Shown here piece by piece: positions 55,107 through 62,405 of a DNA stretch of 64,000 nucleotides. This stretch comes from Acinetobacter kanungonis. GTDB taxonomy: Bacteria; Pseudomonadota; Gammaproteobacteria; Pseudomonadales; Moraxellaceae. The notes below the pieces were generated by a model. That model was given only the letters and a program-made list of their open reading frames with translations. It did no database searches and was not told where the DNA came from. Made by a program: the position numbers and the translations under genes. The stretch lies in assembly GCF_009939195.1 (NCBI RefSeq), contig NZ_JAACKC010000001.1:875391-939390 (forward strand), in the 5' to 3' direction. Each line of letters begins with the position of its first letter. The first letter of the stretch is position 1.

Positions 55107-56075
55107 TCAGTGTCGAGCCAAATCTAAAGCCAGATCCACAGCAACATTCAGGCTTGAACTTTTTGCCTGTCCTGTGCCTGCAAGGGAGAGTGCTGTGCCA
55201 TGATCTACAGAAGTACGAATAAAGGGTAAGCCCAAAGTAATATTGATGGCTTCACCAAAGCCTTGTGATTTTAACACAGGTAAGCCTTGATCGTGATACA
55301 TCGCCAAAACTGCATCGGCATCTTTCAAGTTTTCAGGGGTAAATAAGGTATCGGCAGGCAAGCTTAAACTCAGATCCATCCCTTGAGCACGGTAGCTTTC
55401 CAGTACAGGGTTAATCACCTCAATTTCTTCCATGCCCAAATAACCGCCCTCACCTGCATGTGGATTAAGCCCACAGACCAGCACTTTAGGCTGGCTAATC
55501 TTGAATTTGGTTGTTAAATCATGCAGGAGAATATCAATCACTTGATGTAAACGTTCTGCCGTAATCGCATCTGCGACTGCTCTCAAAGGTAGATGTGTCG
55601 TTGCCAAAGCCACACGCAAGGTTTTGGTCGCCAGCATCATCACCACCCGCGCGACACCCGCAAACTCTTGGTAATATTCGGTATGCCCACTAAACGCAAT
55701 ACCAGCATCATTAATCACGGACTTTTGTACGGGTGCAGTCGCGACACCGACACTTTGACCCGACATCGCATAATCCGCGGAACGTCTAAGTTGTTCGAGT
55801 ACATAGCCAGAGTTATTCGGATTCAACTCACCTTCGATCACAGACTCACACAAAAGCACATGTTCAACATAAAGTTGTCCAACTGCGGAGGATTGCTGTT
55901 GTCCTGTATAGGCAATCAGTTCCACCTCGAGTTTGAGCATGGCTGCACGTTGTTGCAGTAAATTTAGATCCGCCAAGACAACAATTGGACGTTCATCCAC
56001 ACGGTTTGCCAGACTTAAACAGATATCAGGACCAATGCCAGCAGGTTCACCACTGGTGACATAGAGCGGAAGCAT
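55107..56075 (-). CDS. pdxA: 4-hydroxythreonine-4-phosphate dehydrogenase
   Basis: A vitamin B6 biosynthesis enzyme of 322 residues that oxidises 4-phosphohydroxy-threonine, with zinc-binding His residues. The N-terminus LYVTSGEPAGIGPDICL, the SGHTEYYQEFAGV segment, GLNPHAGEGGYLG and the C-terminal YHDQGLPVLKSQGFGEAINITLGLPF with SVDHGTALSLAG are characteristic. An AGGTGA site precedes the ATG, and a TAAAAT box lies about 40 bases upstream. It is the first gene of the pdxA-rsmA-apaH operon. Confidence 0.96.
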   Translation of the reverse strand: MLPLYVTSGEPAGIGPDICLSLANRVDERPIVVLADLNLLQQRAAMLKLEVELIAYTGQQQSSAVGQLYVEHVLLCESVIEGELNPNNSGYVLEQLRRSADYAMSGQSVGVATAPVQKSVINDAGIAFSGHTEYYQEFAGVARVVMMLATKTLRVALATTHLPLRAVADAITAERLHQVIDILLHDLTTKFKISQPKVLVCGLNPHAGEGGYLGMEEIEVINPVLESYRAQGMDLSLSLPADTLFTPENLKDADAVLAMYHDQGLPVLKSQGFGEAINITLGLPFIRTSVDHGTALSLAGTGQAKSSSLNVAVDLALDLARH

Positions 56076-56602
56076 GACTCACCTAAACCACTTTATTTTG
56101 AATAAGCCTATTTTACTGAATTTATGACTGGAATACCGTTGCTTCTTCTATTTATTCAGGTAAATCGTGTTGTTAATTGCATGGCTTTAGCGCGTAACTC
56201 CCCCTATTCGACTAGATTGAACCCTATTCAGCTTTTACTCAGAAACTCTATATATGATGAAATAGAGGCCTTAAAGCCTCCTGTGCTGAGCTAAAAATGA
56301 TGATCGTCATGTACAGGGTAGTAGCATTATCAATCAAATTTCAGCAAAAAGTAAAAGCTATGCGATTGTTTTTATTATTTTTTAAATTACTGAATTTGTT
56401 TCAACTTAAGCAACAAGCTAAAAGTAAGGAAATAATCAAATTGCTTAAAAAACACTGGTCAAAAAGCAACACTGCCCTTATAATACAGCGCTTGAAATTC
56501 ATATTTTCATTTGTGATTCTTAACGACTTCGTTTAGAATCGCGTCTCCTTTTGTTTGGACAGATTCCATAGTCCAAACCAACTATAATAGGTAGTGGTTT
56601 AA
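56076..56602. other. Divergent intergenic region between pdxA and rplM
   Basis: A 527-base gap with the pdxA promoter at the left and the rplM promoter at the right. A short inverted repeat (GAGGC with GCCTC) lies at 56265-56280. A 79-codon open frame at 56297-56536 has poor, Lys/Leu/Phe-rich composition, no ribosome site, and runs through the rplM promoter, so I do not call it a gene. Confidence 0.6.
56456..56484 (+). promoter_or_regulatory. Sigma70 promoter of rplM-rpsI
   Basis: TGGTCA at 56456-56461 and a perfect TATAAT at 56479-56484, spaced by 17 bases. Transcription would start near 56491, leaving a leader of about 110 bases before rplM. Confidence 0.6.
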
Positions 56603-57031
56603 ATGAAAACTCTCAGCGCTAAGCCTGCTGAAGTTCAACACGACTGGTACGTTGTTGATGCTTCTGGCAAAACTTTAGGTCGCCTTGCGACTGAAATCGC
56701 TCGTCGTTTACGCGGTAAGCACAAGACTTCTTATACTCCTCACGTTGACACTGGCGACTACATCGTTGTTATCAATGCTGAAGAAATTCAAGTGACTGGT
56801 AAAAAAGCACTTGATAAAAAATACTATCGCCACACTGGCTTCCCTGGTGGTATCCGTGAGACTAACTTTGAAAAGTTAATCGCTCACAAACCAGAAGCAG
56901 TTTTAGAAAAAGCTGTTAAAGGTATGTTACCAAAAGGTCCTCTTGGTTATGCAATGATCAAGAAAATGAAAGTGTATGCAGGTACTGAGCATCCACACGC
57001 TGCTCAACAGCCACAAGTTTTGGACATCTAA
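56603..57031 (+). CDS. rplM: 50S ribosomal protein L13
   Basis: A ribosomal protein of 142 residues, the standard bacterial length, binding domain II of 23S rRNA early in 50S assembly. [16 protein letters not shown] near the start, the [20 protein letters not shown] core and the [11 protein letters not shown] segment are universal L13 features. Codon use is strongly biased to that of highly expressed genes. It is cotranscribed with rpsI, 12 bases downstream. Confidence 0.99.
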   Translation: MKTLSAKPAEVQHDWYVVDASGKTLGRLATEIARRLRGKHKTSYTPHVDTGDYIVVINAEEIQVTGKKALDKKYYRHTGFPGGIRETNFEKLIAHKPEAVLEKAVKGMLPKGPLGYAMIKKMKVYAGTEHPHAAQQPQVLDI

Positions 57032-57043
57032 GGGATACAGCAC

Positions 57044-57430
57044 ATGGCTACTAATTATGGTACAGGTCGCCGTAAGACCGCAACTGCACGTGTTTTCCTA
57101 TCTGCTGGTACTGGCAAACTCGTAATCAACAACCGTACTCTTGAGCAATATTTCGGTCGTGAAACTGCTCGTATGGTTGTTCGTCAACCTTTAGAGCTTC
57201 TTGAAGCTACTGAAAAATATGACCTTTACATCACTGTTGCTGGTGGTGGTATCGGTGGTCAAGCTGGCGCAATCCGTCACGGTATTACTCGTGCATTGAT
57301 CGCTGCTGACGAAACTTTAAAACCTGCTCTTCGTCAAGCTGGTTTCGTTACTCGTGATGCTCGTGAAGTTGAACGTAAGAAACTTGGTTTACGTAAAGCT
57401 CGTAAACGTCCTCAATTCTCTAAACGTTAA
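57044..57430 (+). CDS. rpsI: 30S ribosomal protein S9
   Basis: A ribosomal protein of 128 residues whose basic C-terminal tail ([11 protein letters not shown]) reaches the P-site tRNA. The N-terminal [15 protein letters not shown] and [15 protein letters not shown] segments are invariant in S9. It is second in the rplM-rpsI operon and ends at a strong terminator before sspA. Confidence 0.99.
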   Translation: MATNYGTGRRKTATARVFLSAGTGKLVINNRTLEQYFGRETARMVVRQPLELLEATEKYDLYITVAGGGIGGQAGAIRHGITRALIAADETLKPALRQAGFVTRDAREVERKKLGLRKARKRPQFSKR

Positions 57431-57449
57431 TTCGTTTACCGAATCGGAC

Positions 57450-57480
57450 AAAAAGCCTTGGTTTATCCAAGGCTTTTTTA
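57450..57480 (+). terminator. Intrinsic terminator of rplM-rpsI
   Basis: AAAAAGCCTTGG pairs with CCAAGGCTTTTT across a TTTAT loop, followed by a U-run. Confidence 0.87.
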
Positions 57481-57623
57481 TTGCTGTCATCTTTATAATC
57501 GAATACAGCTACATAGTTTCCATCGCCTGCTCTACTACAAAAATGTTATCATCACCACTAAGCCAAATAACTTGTGCTGATCACCGATTCATTTTCTAAT
57601 TATTCACTCGGCTTTGTGGGATT

Positions 57624-58274
57624 ATGTCTGTCGAAAATACGCCACTCCAAGGAATTACCCTCTATAGTCATGCAGATGACTTCCGTTCCCATTGGATTCG
57701 TTACGTCCTTGCCGAAAAACAAATCAAATTTAATCTGATTTTGCTCGATTATGAGGATGAAGACTTAGCAAGCTTGAATCCCTATCATCAACTGCCCATG
57801 CTGATTGAAAATGATCTGAAATTATTCAATACCAACATTATTTCTGAATATTTGGATGATCGTTATCGCCAAAATAAACTCTATGCCGATGCACCTGCTC
57901 CACGGGCAGAACAACGTCAATATATCTGGCGCTTTGAACAAGACTGGCTCCAATTAGCCGACATTATGCTACGTCACCCAGATACCCTGAATAAGAGCGA
58001 ACAGCATAAAGCACAAAAGAAACTCAGAGATACACTGATCTCTTTAACCCCGCTCTTCCAGCACTATCCGTATTTTATGTCGGATAACTTTACAATTTTA
58101 GATTGTATGTTGGCGCCAATTTTTTTACGGTTAGACTCTATGGGTATCGAACTACCCCACAAGTTGTGCCGCCCAATCTTGTTGTATTGCCAACGCATCT
58201 TCCAGCGCCCTGCATTTATCAAATCCCTGACCTTGCAGGAAAAAAATCGCTACAGCAAATTTTTATCGATATAA
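57624..58274 (+). CDS. sspA: Stringent starvation protein A
   Basis: A glutathione-transferase-fold protein of 216 residues that binds RNA polymerase and modulates transcription in stationary phase and stress. It begins with a thioredoxin-like domain (ITLYSHADDFRSHWIRYVL, then LNPYHQLPMLIENDLKLFNTNIISEYLDDRY), followed by the helical C-terminal domain. As in other SspA proteins there is no catalytic Cys/Ser for glutathione. It follows rpsI and precedes sspB by 14 bases, the usual order. Confidence 0.95.
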   Translation: MSVENTPLQGITLYSHADDFRSHWIRYVLAEKQIKFNLILLDYEDEDLASLNPYHQLPMLIENDLKLFNTNIISEYLDDRYRQNKLYADAPAPRAEQRQYIWRFEQDWLQLADIMLRHPDTLNKSEQHKAQKKLRDTLISLTPLFQHYPYFMSDNFTILDCMLAPIFLRLDSMGIELPHKLCRPILLYCQRIFQRPAFIKSLTLQEKNRYSKFLSI

Positions 58275-58288
58275 CCGAGTAATGGATA

Positions 58289-58717
58289 ATGTCTGAACAG
58301 GAAATCAATTTAAGCCCTACACGTCCTTATTTAGCACGTGCCATTTATGAATGGATTTGTGATAACAACTTGACCCCTTATTTATTGGTCGATGCGACTC
58401 AACCGAATACGCGCGTGCCTGAACAATTCATTCAAGATGGTCAAATTGTATTGAATATTGTGCCGCATGCAGTCCATCAACTGCATATGAGTAACGATGC
58501 AATTACCTTCTCTGCACGCTTTGGTGGTGTATCTCGCGATATTTATGTGCCACTATATGCAGTATTAGGCATCTATGCTCGTGAAAATGGGCAAGGCTTA
58601 TTTTTTGATCCGAATGAATATGAAAATATTCAAGTCCAGCAAGATGATTTAAAATCAGAACCTGAACAAAACGAAGAACAACCCAAGAAAAAGCCAAGCT
58701 TGAGGTTATTAGATTAG
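58289..58717 (+). CDS. sspB: ClpXP adaptor SspB
   Basis: A 142-residue adaptor that delivers ssrA-tagged proteins to ClpXP. The folded N-terminal domain contains RPYLARAIYEWICDNNLTPYLLV, GQIVLNIVPHAV and FSARFGGVSRDIYVP, which form the tag-binding site. A disordered acidic linker leads to the C-terminal ClpX-binding tail KKPSLRLLD. It lies in an operon with sspA and the downstream 217-residue gene. Confidence 0.96.
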   Translation: MSEQEINLSPTRPYLARAIYEWICDNNLTPYLLVDATQPNTRVPEQFIQDGQIVLNIVPHAVHQLHMSNDAITFSARFGGVSRDIYVPLYAVLGIYARENGQGLFFDPNEYENIQVQQDDLKSEPEQNEEQPKKKPSLRLLD

Positions 58718-58734
58718 AACAAGAGGAAGTAATA

Positions 58735-59388
58735 ATGGCTTTTGACTTAGTACAATATTTTGCAGAGCAAATTCACCTTCAAAAGCCTGAGCTTCTGAAT
58801 CAGTATGATCCAAGTGAGCGCAAATCTCACCTGCTTGAAATCAATACACTGAGTCTCGGTAAGCTGATCACATTGTGGCGTACCGATGAAAATAAACTCT
58901 ATCAAGAAATTCAGTCGCAAGATCAACTCTATGTGGTCGATATTGCCCGACACCTCACCACGTCCGACCAAAATCACTCCAAACTGAGCAAGCCTGAGTT
59001 TGAGTATACCATGACCGAAGTGTTGTCTCTTCAGTTGGCAGAACTCAAACAATTGGATGATACCGGCAACTACGGCATTAAAGGCTTACGTGAACTGATC
59101 ACAGGTCAAGTTGAACATTTGTCAGGACAAGCTGAGGACTGGATCTGGTCAACAAATGAACTAACAGAACTCAAAGGCTCTAAACCGATCCCTGAAGAAG
59201 AGATATCATTAGAGGAGACTATGAAGGAGTTTAATCAAATGGTTCATCAAAATGCAGTAGAACACCACGAACAAGTGGCTGAAGTTGAAAAAACTGCAGT
59301 GCCGACTTGGGCAAAAGTTTTAGAGCCAGTGGTGGCTTTGGCAATTCTATGGGTTCTTTATTCTGCAGCGACCCAAATGTTTGCTTAA
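58735..59388 (+). CDS. Hypothetical tail-anchored membrane protein
   Basis: A protein of 217 residues of unknown family. Residues 1-190 are polar, helical and rich in Glu, Gln and Leu. A single hydrophobic segment (LEPVVALAILWVLYSAATQMFA) ends the chain at the very C-terminus, so it is probably a tail-anchored inner-membrane protein facing the cytoplasm. It lies 17 bases after sspB, with a good purine-rich ribosome site, and is therefore the third gene of the sspAB unit. It ends at its own terminator. Confidence 0.72.
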   Translation: MAFDLVQYFAEQIHLQKPELLNQYDPSERKSHLLEINTLSLGKLITLWRTDENKLYQEIQSQDQLYVVDIARHLTTSDQNHSKLSKPEFEYTMTEVLSLQLAELKQLDDTGNYGIKGLRELITGQVEHLSGQAEDWIWSTNELTELKGSKPIPEEEISLEETMKEFNQMVHQNAVEHHEQVAEVEKTAVPTWAKVLEPVVALAILWVLYSAATQMFA

Positions 59389-59398
59389 TCCCCGATAC

Positions 59399-59433
59399 AT
59401 GAAGATGATTCACTCGCAATCATCTTCATTTCT
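59399..59433 (+). terminator. Intrinsic terminator of the sspAB unit
   Basis: TGAAGATGATT pairs perfectly with AATCATCTTCA across a short loop, followed by a short U-rich stretch. Confidence 0.75.
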
Positions 59434-59552
59434 ACCTGAAATCTATCAAAAAATAAGAATTTGCGCTCAAATATTCATCAATTATTCTAATTTACACACA
59501 GTTTCTTTTTGATTATACGATAAAATTTACACAATGTTACATTTTCATTTCT

Positions 59553-59575
59553 GTCAGAATCTGACCATCAGATTT
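59553..59575 (+). repeat. Operator-like palindrome with a TCAGATTT half-site, copy 1
   Basis: A perfect 6-1-6 inverted repeat, GTCAGA A TCTGAC (59553-59565), is followed after two bases by TCAGATTT (59568-59575). A related arrangement recurs at 59632. It lies about 120 bases before the promoter of the GTPase operon. Confidence 0.55.
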
Positions 59576-59631
59576 ATATGCTTATTCATATTTCCAACTT
59601 CAATATGAGAATAAAATCACATTAAAGTTGA

Positions 59632-59648
59632 GTCAGATCCTCAGATTT
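59632..59648 (+). repeat. Operator-like motif, copy 2
   Basis: GTCAGA (59632-59637), three bases, then TCAGATTT (59641-59648). This repeats both parts of the element at 59553 without the inner TCTGAC arm. It lies about 45 bases upstream of the -35 box of the operon promoter. Confidence 0.5.
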
Positions 59649-59692
59649 GTATCCAAATCGTCACCTCTTCTTAGCAGCAAAAATAATTTAGA

Positions 59693-59722
59693 TTGATAAA
59701 ATTTTGCAGCCATTCATATAAT
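59693..59722 (+). promoter_or_regulatory. Sigma70 promoter of the GTPase/roadblock operon
   Basis: TTGATA at 59693-59698 and a perfect TATAAT at 59717-59722, spaced by 18 bases. Transcription would start near 59729, about 55 bases before the first gene. Confidence 0.55.
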
Positions 59723-59784
59723 CAAATTGACTTGATACCAAGTTAAAAACAATCAAAATTTTAAAAAAACATAAGAGAATCAAT

Positions 59785-60144
59785 ATGGCTAGAGTATCAT
59801 TAGAGGCATTATCGAATATCGATGGTTTCCATGCAGCAGCATTAGTTGATGGAGAAAGCGGTTTAGCACTGGCAACACAAGGTGGAGGAGATATTGACCT
59901 AGAGTTGGCTGCAGCAGGAAATACAGAGGTTGTGCGTTCAAAGCGTCGTGTGGCAAATGCCCTGAACTTGAATGACAGCATTGAAGACATATTGATCACT
60001 TTGGGTAAGCAGTACCATCTAATCCGTCCACTGGAAGGAAATGAAAAACTGTTCTTGTATCTTGTTCTTGAACGCTCAAAAGCGAATCTCGCTATGGCGC
60101 GCCATGAACTGAAAAGCTATGAAAAAGGGTTAGATTTTGCATGA
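59785..60144 (+). CDS. Roadblock/LC7 domain protein A (CvnB/MglB-like)
   Basis: A 119-residue protein that is essentially one Roadblock/LC7 domain. It starts with [27 protein letters not shown] (helix, strand, turn, strand), continues with a [21 protein letters not shown] helix and a [19 protein letters not shown] strand pair, and ends with a [21 protein letters not shown] strand and helix. Roadblock proteins dimerise and act as GTPase-activating or scaffold partners of small GTPases (MglB, CvnB). It is the first gene of a four-gene operon with such a GTPase. A 90-base gap follows before the second gene. Confidence 0.85.
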   Translation: MARVSLEALSNIDGFHAAALVDGESGLALATQGGGDIDLELAAAGNTEVVRSKRRVANALNLNDSIEDILITLGKQYHLIRPLEGNEKLFLYLVLERSKANLAMARHELKSYEKGLDFA

Positions 60145-60234
60145 TTGACCCTCTCCCCTTGACTGGTTGATCTAGACAAGGGGGGAAACTGGCCTGATTT
60201 ATGATTTTTAACTTGTAAGACGTGTAGAGATAGT

Positions 60235-61200
60235 ATGACTGAGCAATATCTTAATATTGCGATAACTGGCTTAAGTATTCATCATTCAGAAGAACTTAAA
60301 ACCCAGCTACGTAATCTCATTCCACAACAGTATGAAATTAAATGGAGCACAGCAGCTGATCCGACCATTGACTGCTTATTTATCCATGAAAATTTTTACG
60401 ACACCGACGGCATTCAAAAAATTATCCAAAGCCGAAATTTTCCTTGGCTCAAAATCACTAAAAATACAGACCATGAAAATTTAATCAAGGAAAATACTTT
60501 ATCTCTACCTATCGTTAATCATCAAAGCTTCTCTGACTGGATATTACAGCATTTGCTGAATACCAATATGACGGAGCATCATGAACAATTCTTTGAGGCG
60601 AACCCAAAGAAAACACCCTATAAACTCGAATATTTCAGCAAGATGCTCGATAAAGAGCGTCATTCCAAACTTCATTTGTTTGATACCCTCGGTACCATTG
60701 CCATTATTGATGTCCAAAAAAACATTGCATGGTTAAACACCGAAAGAGAACAGGCTTTTACCGATTCAGGTTTTGGCTATGACATCGCCAGTACCAGTAG
60801 CTTTATGAAAGTATCACGTAAACAAGCGCATATTCTCAGTGACTGGCTCTGGCAATTTTTTTGGGATTCCCCTTTATTCTTAAAAGAAATGGCACCTGAA
60901 GATGGACATTTCAAAATTCATATGTGGCCAAAACCTCCACTCGATGCTGATCGGAAAATCATTTTCCAACTCTCAAGCTGCTTTATTCAAGGAGGGAAAG
61001 TTTCAAAAATTGCATCACAACTCAACATTCCATTAGAAACTGTACAGCGATTTATTGCTGCCAATATTGCGACCAATAATATTTCCAAAATCAATATTTG
61101 GGACAAGCACTTTAATCCACCAGAAGCTCCAGCAGCGACCGAAGATTCAGGTTTTATTAAAAGTTTCTTTGGAAAATTAAGAAAAAAATTGGGGATATAG
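60235..61200 (+). CDS. Receiver-like/DUF742-like helix-turn-helix protein
   Basis: A protein of 321 residues with no annotated family that I know. Residues 1-75 alternate strands and helices like a degenerate receiver or flavodoxin fold, without a clear phosphoacceptor Asp. The middle (120-230) is rich in Trp and Phe. Residues 240-290 form a helix-turn-helix-like unit (GGKVSKIASQLNIPLETVQ, then AANIATNNISKI). It follows the DUF742 (CvnC) pattern of SVAEIA..L.LPL.VV..LVADL...G.V. The last residues (FIKSFFGKLRKKLGI) make a basic amphipathic helix that could touch the membrane. It lies between roadblock A and the GTPase, as CvnC lies between CvnB and CvnD. Confidence 0.7.
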   Translation: MTEQYLNIAITGLSIHHSEELKTQLRNLIPQQYEIKWSTAADPTIDCLFIHENFYDTDGIQKIIQSRNFPWLKITKNTDHENLIKENTLSLPIVNHQSFSDWILQHLLNTNMTEHHEQFFEANPKKTPYKLEYFSKMLDKERHSKLHLFDTLGTIAIIDVQKNIAWLNTEREQAFTDSGFGYDIASTSSFMKVSRKQAHILSDWLWQFFWDSPLFLKEMAPEDGHFKIHMWPKPPLDADRKIIFQLSSCFIQGGKVSKIASQLNIPLETVQRFIAANIATNNISKINIWDKHFNPPEAPAATEDSGFIKSFFGKLRKKLGI

Positions 61201-61209
61201 GAAAATATT

Positions 61210-61767
61210 ATGATTTTACAACGGTTTAAGATTGTATTTGCAGGGGGTATGGGGGCTGGTAAAACTGAAGCGATTAAATCATTATCAGAAATTCCAGTAC
61301 TACATACAGAAGCGTTTAACACCGACTCAGAACGGCATAGCAAAATGCAGACGACAGTTGGGATTGATTATGGCGAAATCACTTTAGAAGATAATGTCAC
61401 CATTGGACTCTACGGCACACCCGGTCAAAGTCGCTTTGATTTCATCTGGTCAGCAATTACCAAAGGGGCAATTGGTGCGGTCATCCTGATCGACCATCAT
61501 TCCGATCATCCTATTCAAGAACTAGAAAGTTACTTGGAGACCTTTCAGAACTTTACCGACAACATTGCCATTGGCATTACGCATACAGATATGATCTCGG
61601 AGTCGGCAAAATCTACAGGTATCTACAAAGACTGGTTGTTACAGAATGAGTTATTTGCCCCGCTGTTCTTTATTGATGCACGTAAAAAAGAGGATGTTTT
61701 ACTGCTATTGGAAGCACTGATTACTTCAATTGAAGTGAACTCCAATATTGCCAATTCACCATCATAG
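61210..61767 (+). CDS. Small Ras-like GTPase (CvnD/MglA-like)
   Basis: A 185-residue single-domain GTPase. The P-loop GGMGAGKT is at residues 12-19 and a switch I TTVGIDYG at 48-55. The G3 region reads YGTPGQSRFDFIW, in which the canonical Asp is replaced, as in conservon GTPases and in MglA (TVPGQ). G4 is THTD instead of NKxD, and the G5 position reads FIDARKKEDV, again as in conservon proteins. No membrane anchor or lipidation site is visible. It starts nine bases after the HTH gene and is followed nine bases later by the second roadblock gene. The match in order and motifs makes conservon-like membership the best call. Confidence 0.85.
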   Translation: MILQRFKIVFAGGMGAGKTEAIKSLSEIPVLHTEAFNTDSERHSKMQTTVGIDYGEITLEDNVTIGLYGTPGQSRFDFIWSAITKGAIGAVILIDHHSDHPIQELESYLETFQNFTDNIAIGITHTDMISESAKSTGIYKDWLLQNELFAPLFFIDARKKEDVLLLLEALITSIEVNSNIANSPS

Positions 61768-61776
61768 AGGTTTGAT

Positions 61777-62184
61777 ATGTTTACTTTAGAGCAAAGCCGT
61801 ACTGCACCCAAAGAGTTAATTCAATTTGCCAAAGAGGAAATGCAAGACCTGCTCATGAATGTTCGTGGTGTAAATTACGTCATGCTCTGTAGCACAGATG
61901 GTTTTGAATTAGGGCACGTGCATAAGAAGGATAGCTATAACAGCACTAAACTAGCAGCAGTCAGCAGTTCAATCTTGGCAATGGTTGCAGCATTTATGAA
62001 TGAAATTCACTTAGAAGGCTGTCAGTCTATCACTTTAGATGCAGAGAATGGTAAAGCTATCCTCACCTCAATTCCTTCAAGCAAACACCCATTGATTATT
62101 GTGACCTTAACAGAGAAGGATGTTTTACTTGGTCAGTTGCTCTACTCGCTCAAGACAGCCAGTAGCCGCATTTCGAATTTCTAA
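61777..62184 (+). CDS. Roadblock/LC7 domain protein B
   Basis: A 135-residue protein with a second, divergent Roadblock/LC7 domain after a 20-residue helical extension. MQDLLMNVRGVNYVMLCSTDGFELGHV matches the helix-strand-turn-strand opening. KLAAVSSSILAMVAAFMNEI gives the central helix, and CQSITLDAENGKAILTSIP with LIIVTLTEKDVLLGQLLYSL gives the rest. It is the last gene of the operon. It may form a heterodimer with roadblock A or act as a separate GTPase partner; classical conservons have only one such protein. Confidence 0.82.
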   Translation: MFTLEQSRTAPKELIQFAKEEMQDLLMNVRGVNYVMLCSTDGFELGHVHKKDSYNSTKLAAVSSSILAMVAAFMNEIHLEGCQSITLDAENGKAILTSIPSSKHPLIIVTLTEKDVLLGQLLYSLKTASSRISNF

Positions 62185-62346
62185 TATATATTCAAGAGCG
62201 TCATCTCGGACTAATTCTGAGATTCTAGTTGTTTATTTCAAAGCTTATGAAGATCAATTGGATTTTTAAACGTTAAACCCGCAACTACAATCATTTAAAT
62301 TTTCAGGATCTAACCTGTTTAAAATAAAAAAATTTCCTTCCATTTA

Positions 62347-62378
62347 AAAGCCGCCCTTCAAAAAAGAGCGGCTTTAAT
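62347..62378. terminator. Intrinsic terminator between the operon and the pseudogene
   Basis: AAAGCCGC (62347-62354) pairs with GCGGCTTT (62368-62375) over a 13-base loop. It could end the plus-strand GTPase operon or the minus-strand pseudogene transcript. Confidence 0.65.
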
Positions 62379-62405
62379 CTTTGCAATGAAAATAAAACCA
62401 CCAAG

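Larger units (their letters stand above)
59389..59784. other. Regulatory intergenic region before the GTPase/roadblock operon
   Basis: A 396-base AT-rich gap. It opens with the terminator of the sspAB unit, continues with two related copies of a GTCAGA...TCAGATTT motif about 80 bases apart (from 59553 and 59632), and ends with a sigma70-like promoter at 59693-59722 and a leader of about 55 bases. I see no open frame that looks coding. Confidence 0.6.

Noticed and set aside
56297..56536. 79-codon open frame upstream of rplM
   Set aside because: Its composition is Lys/Leu/Phe-rich, as expected from AT-rich DNA. It has no ribosome site and overlaps the rplM promoter.
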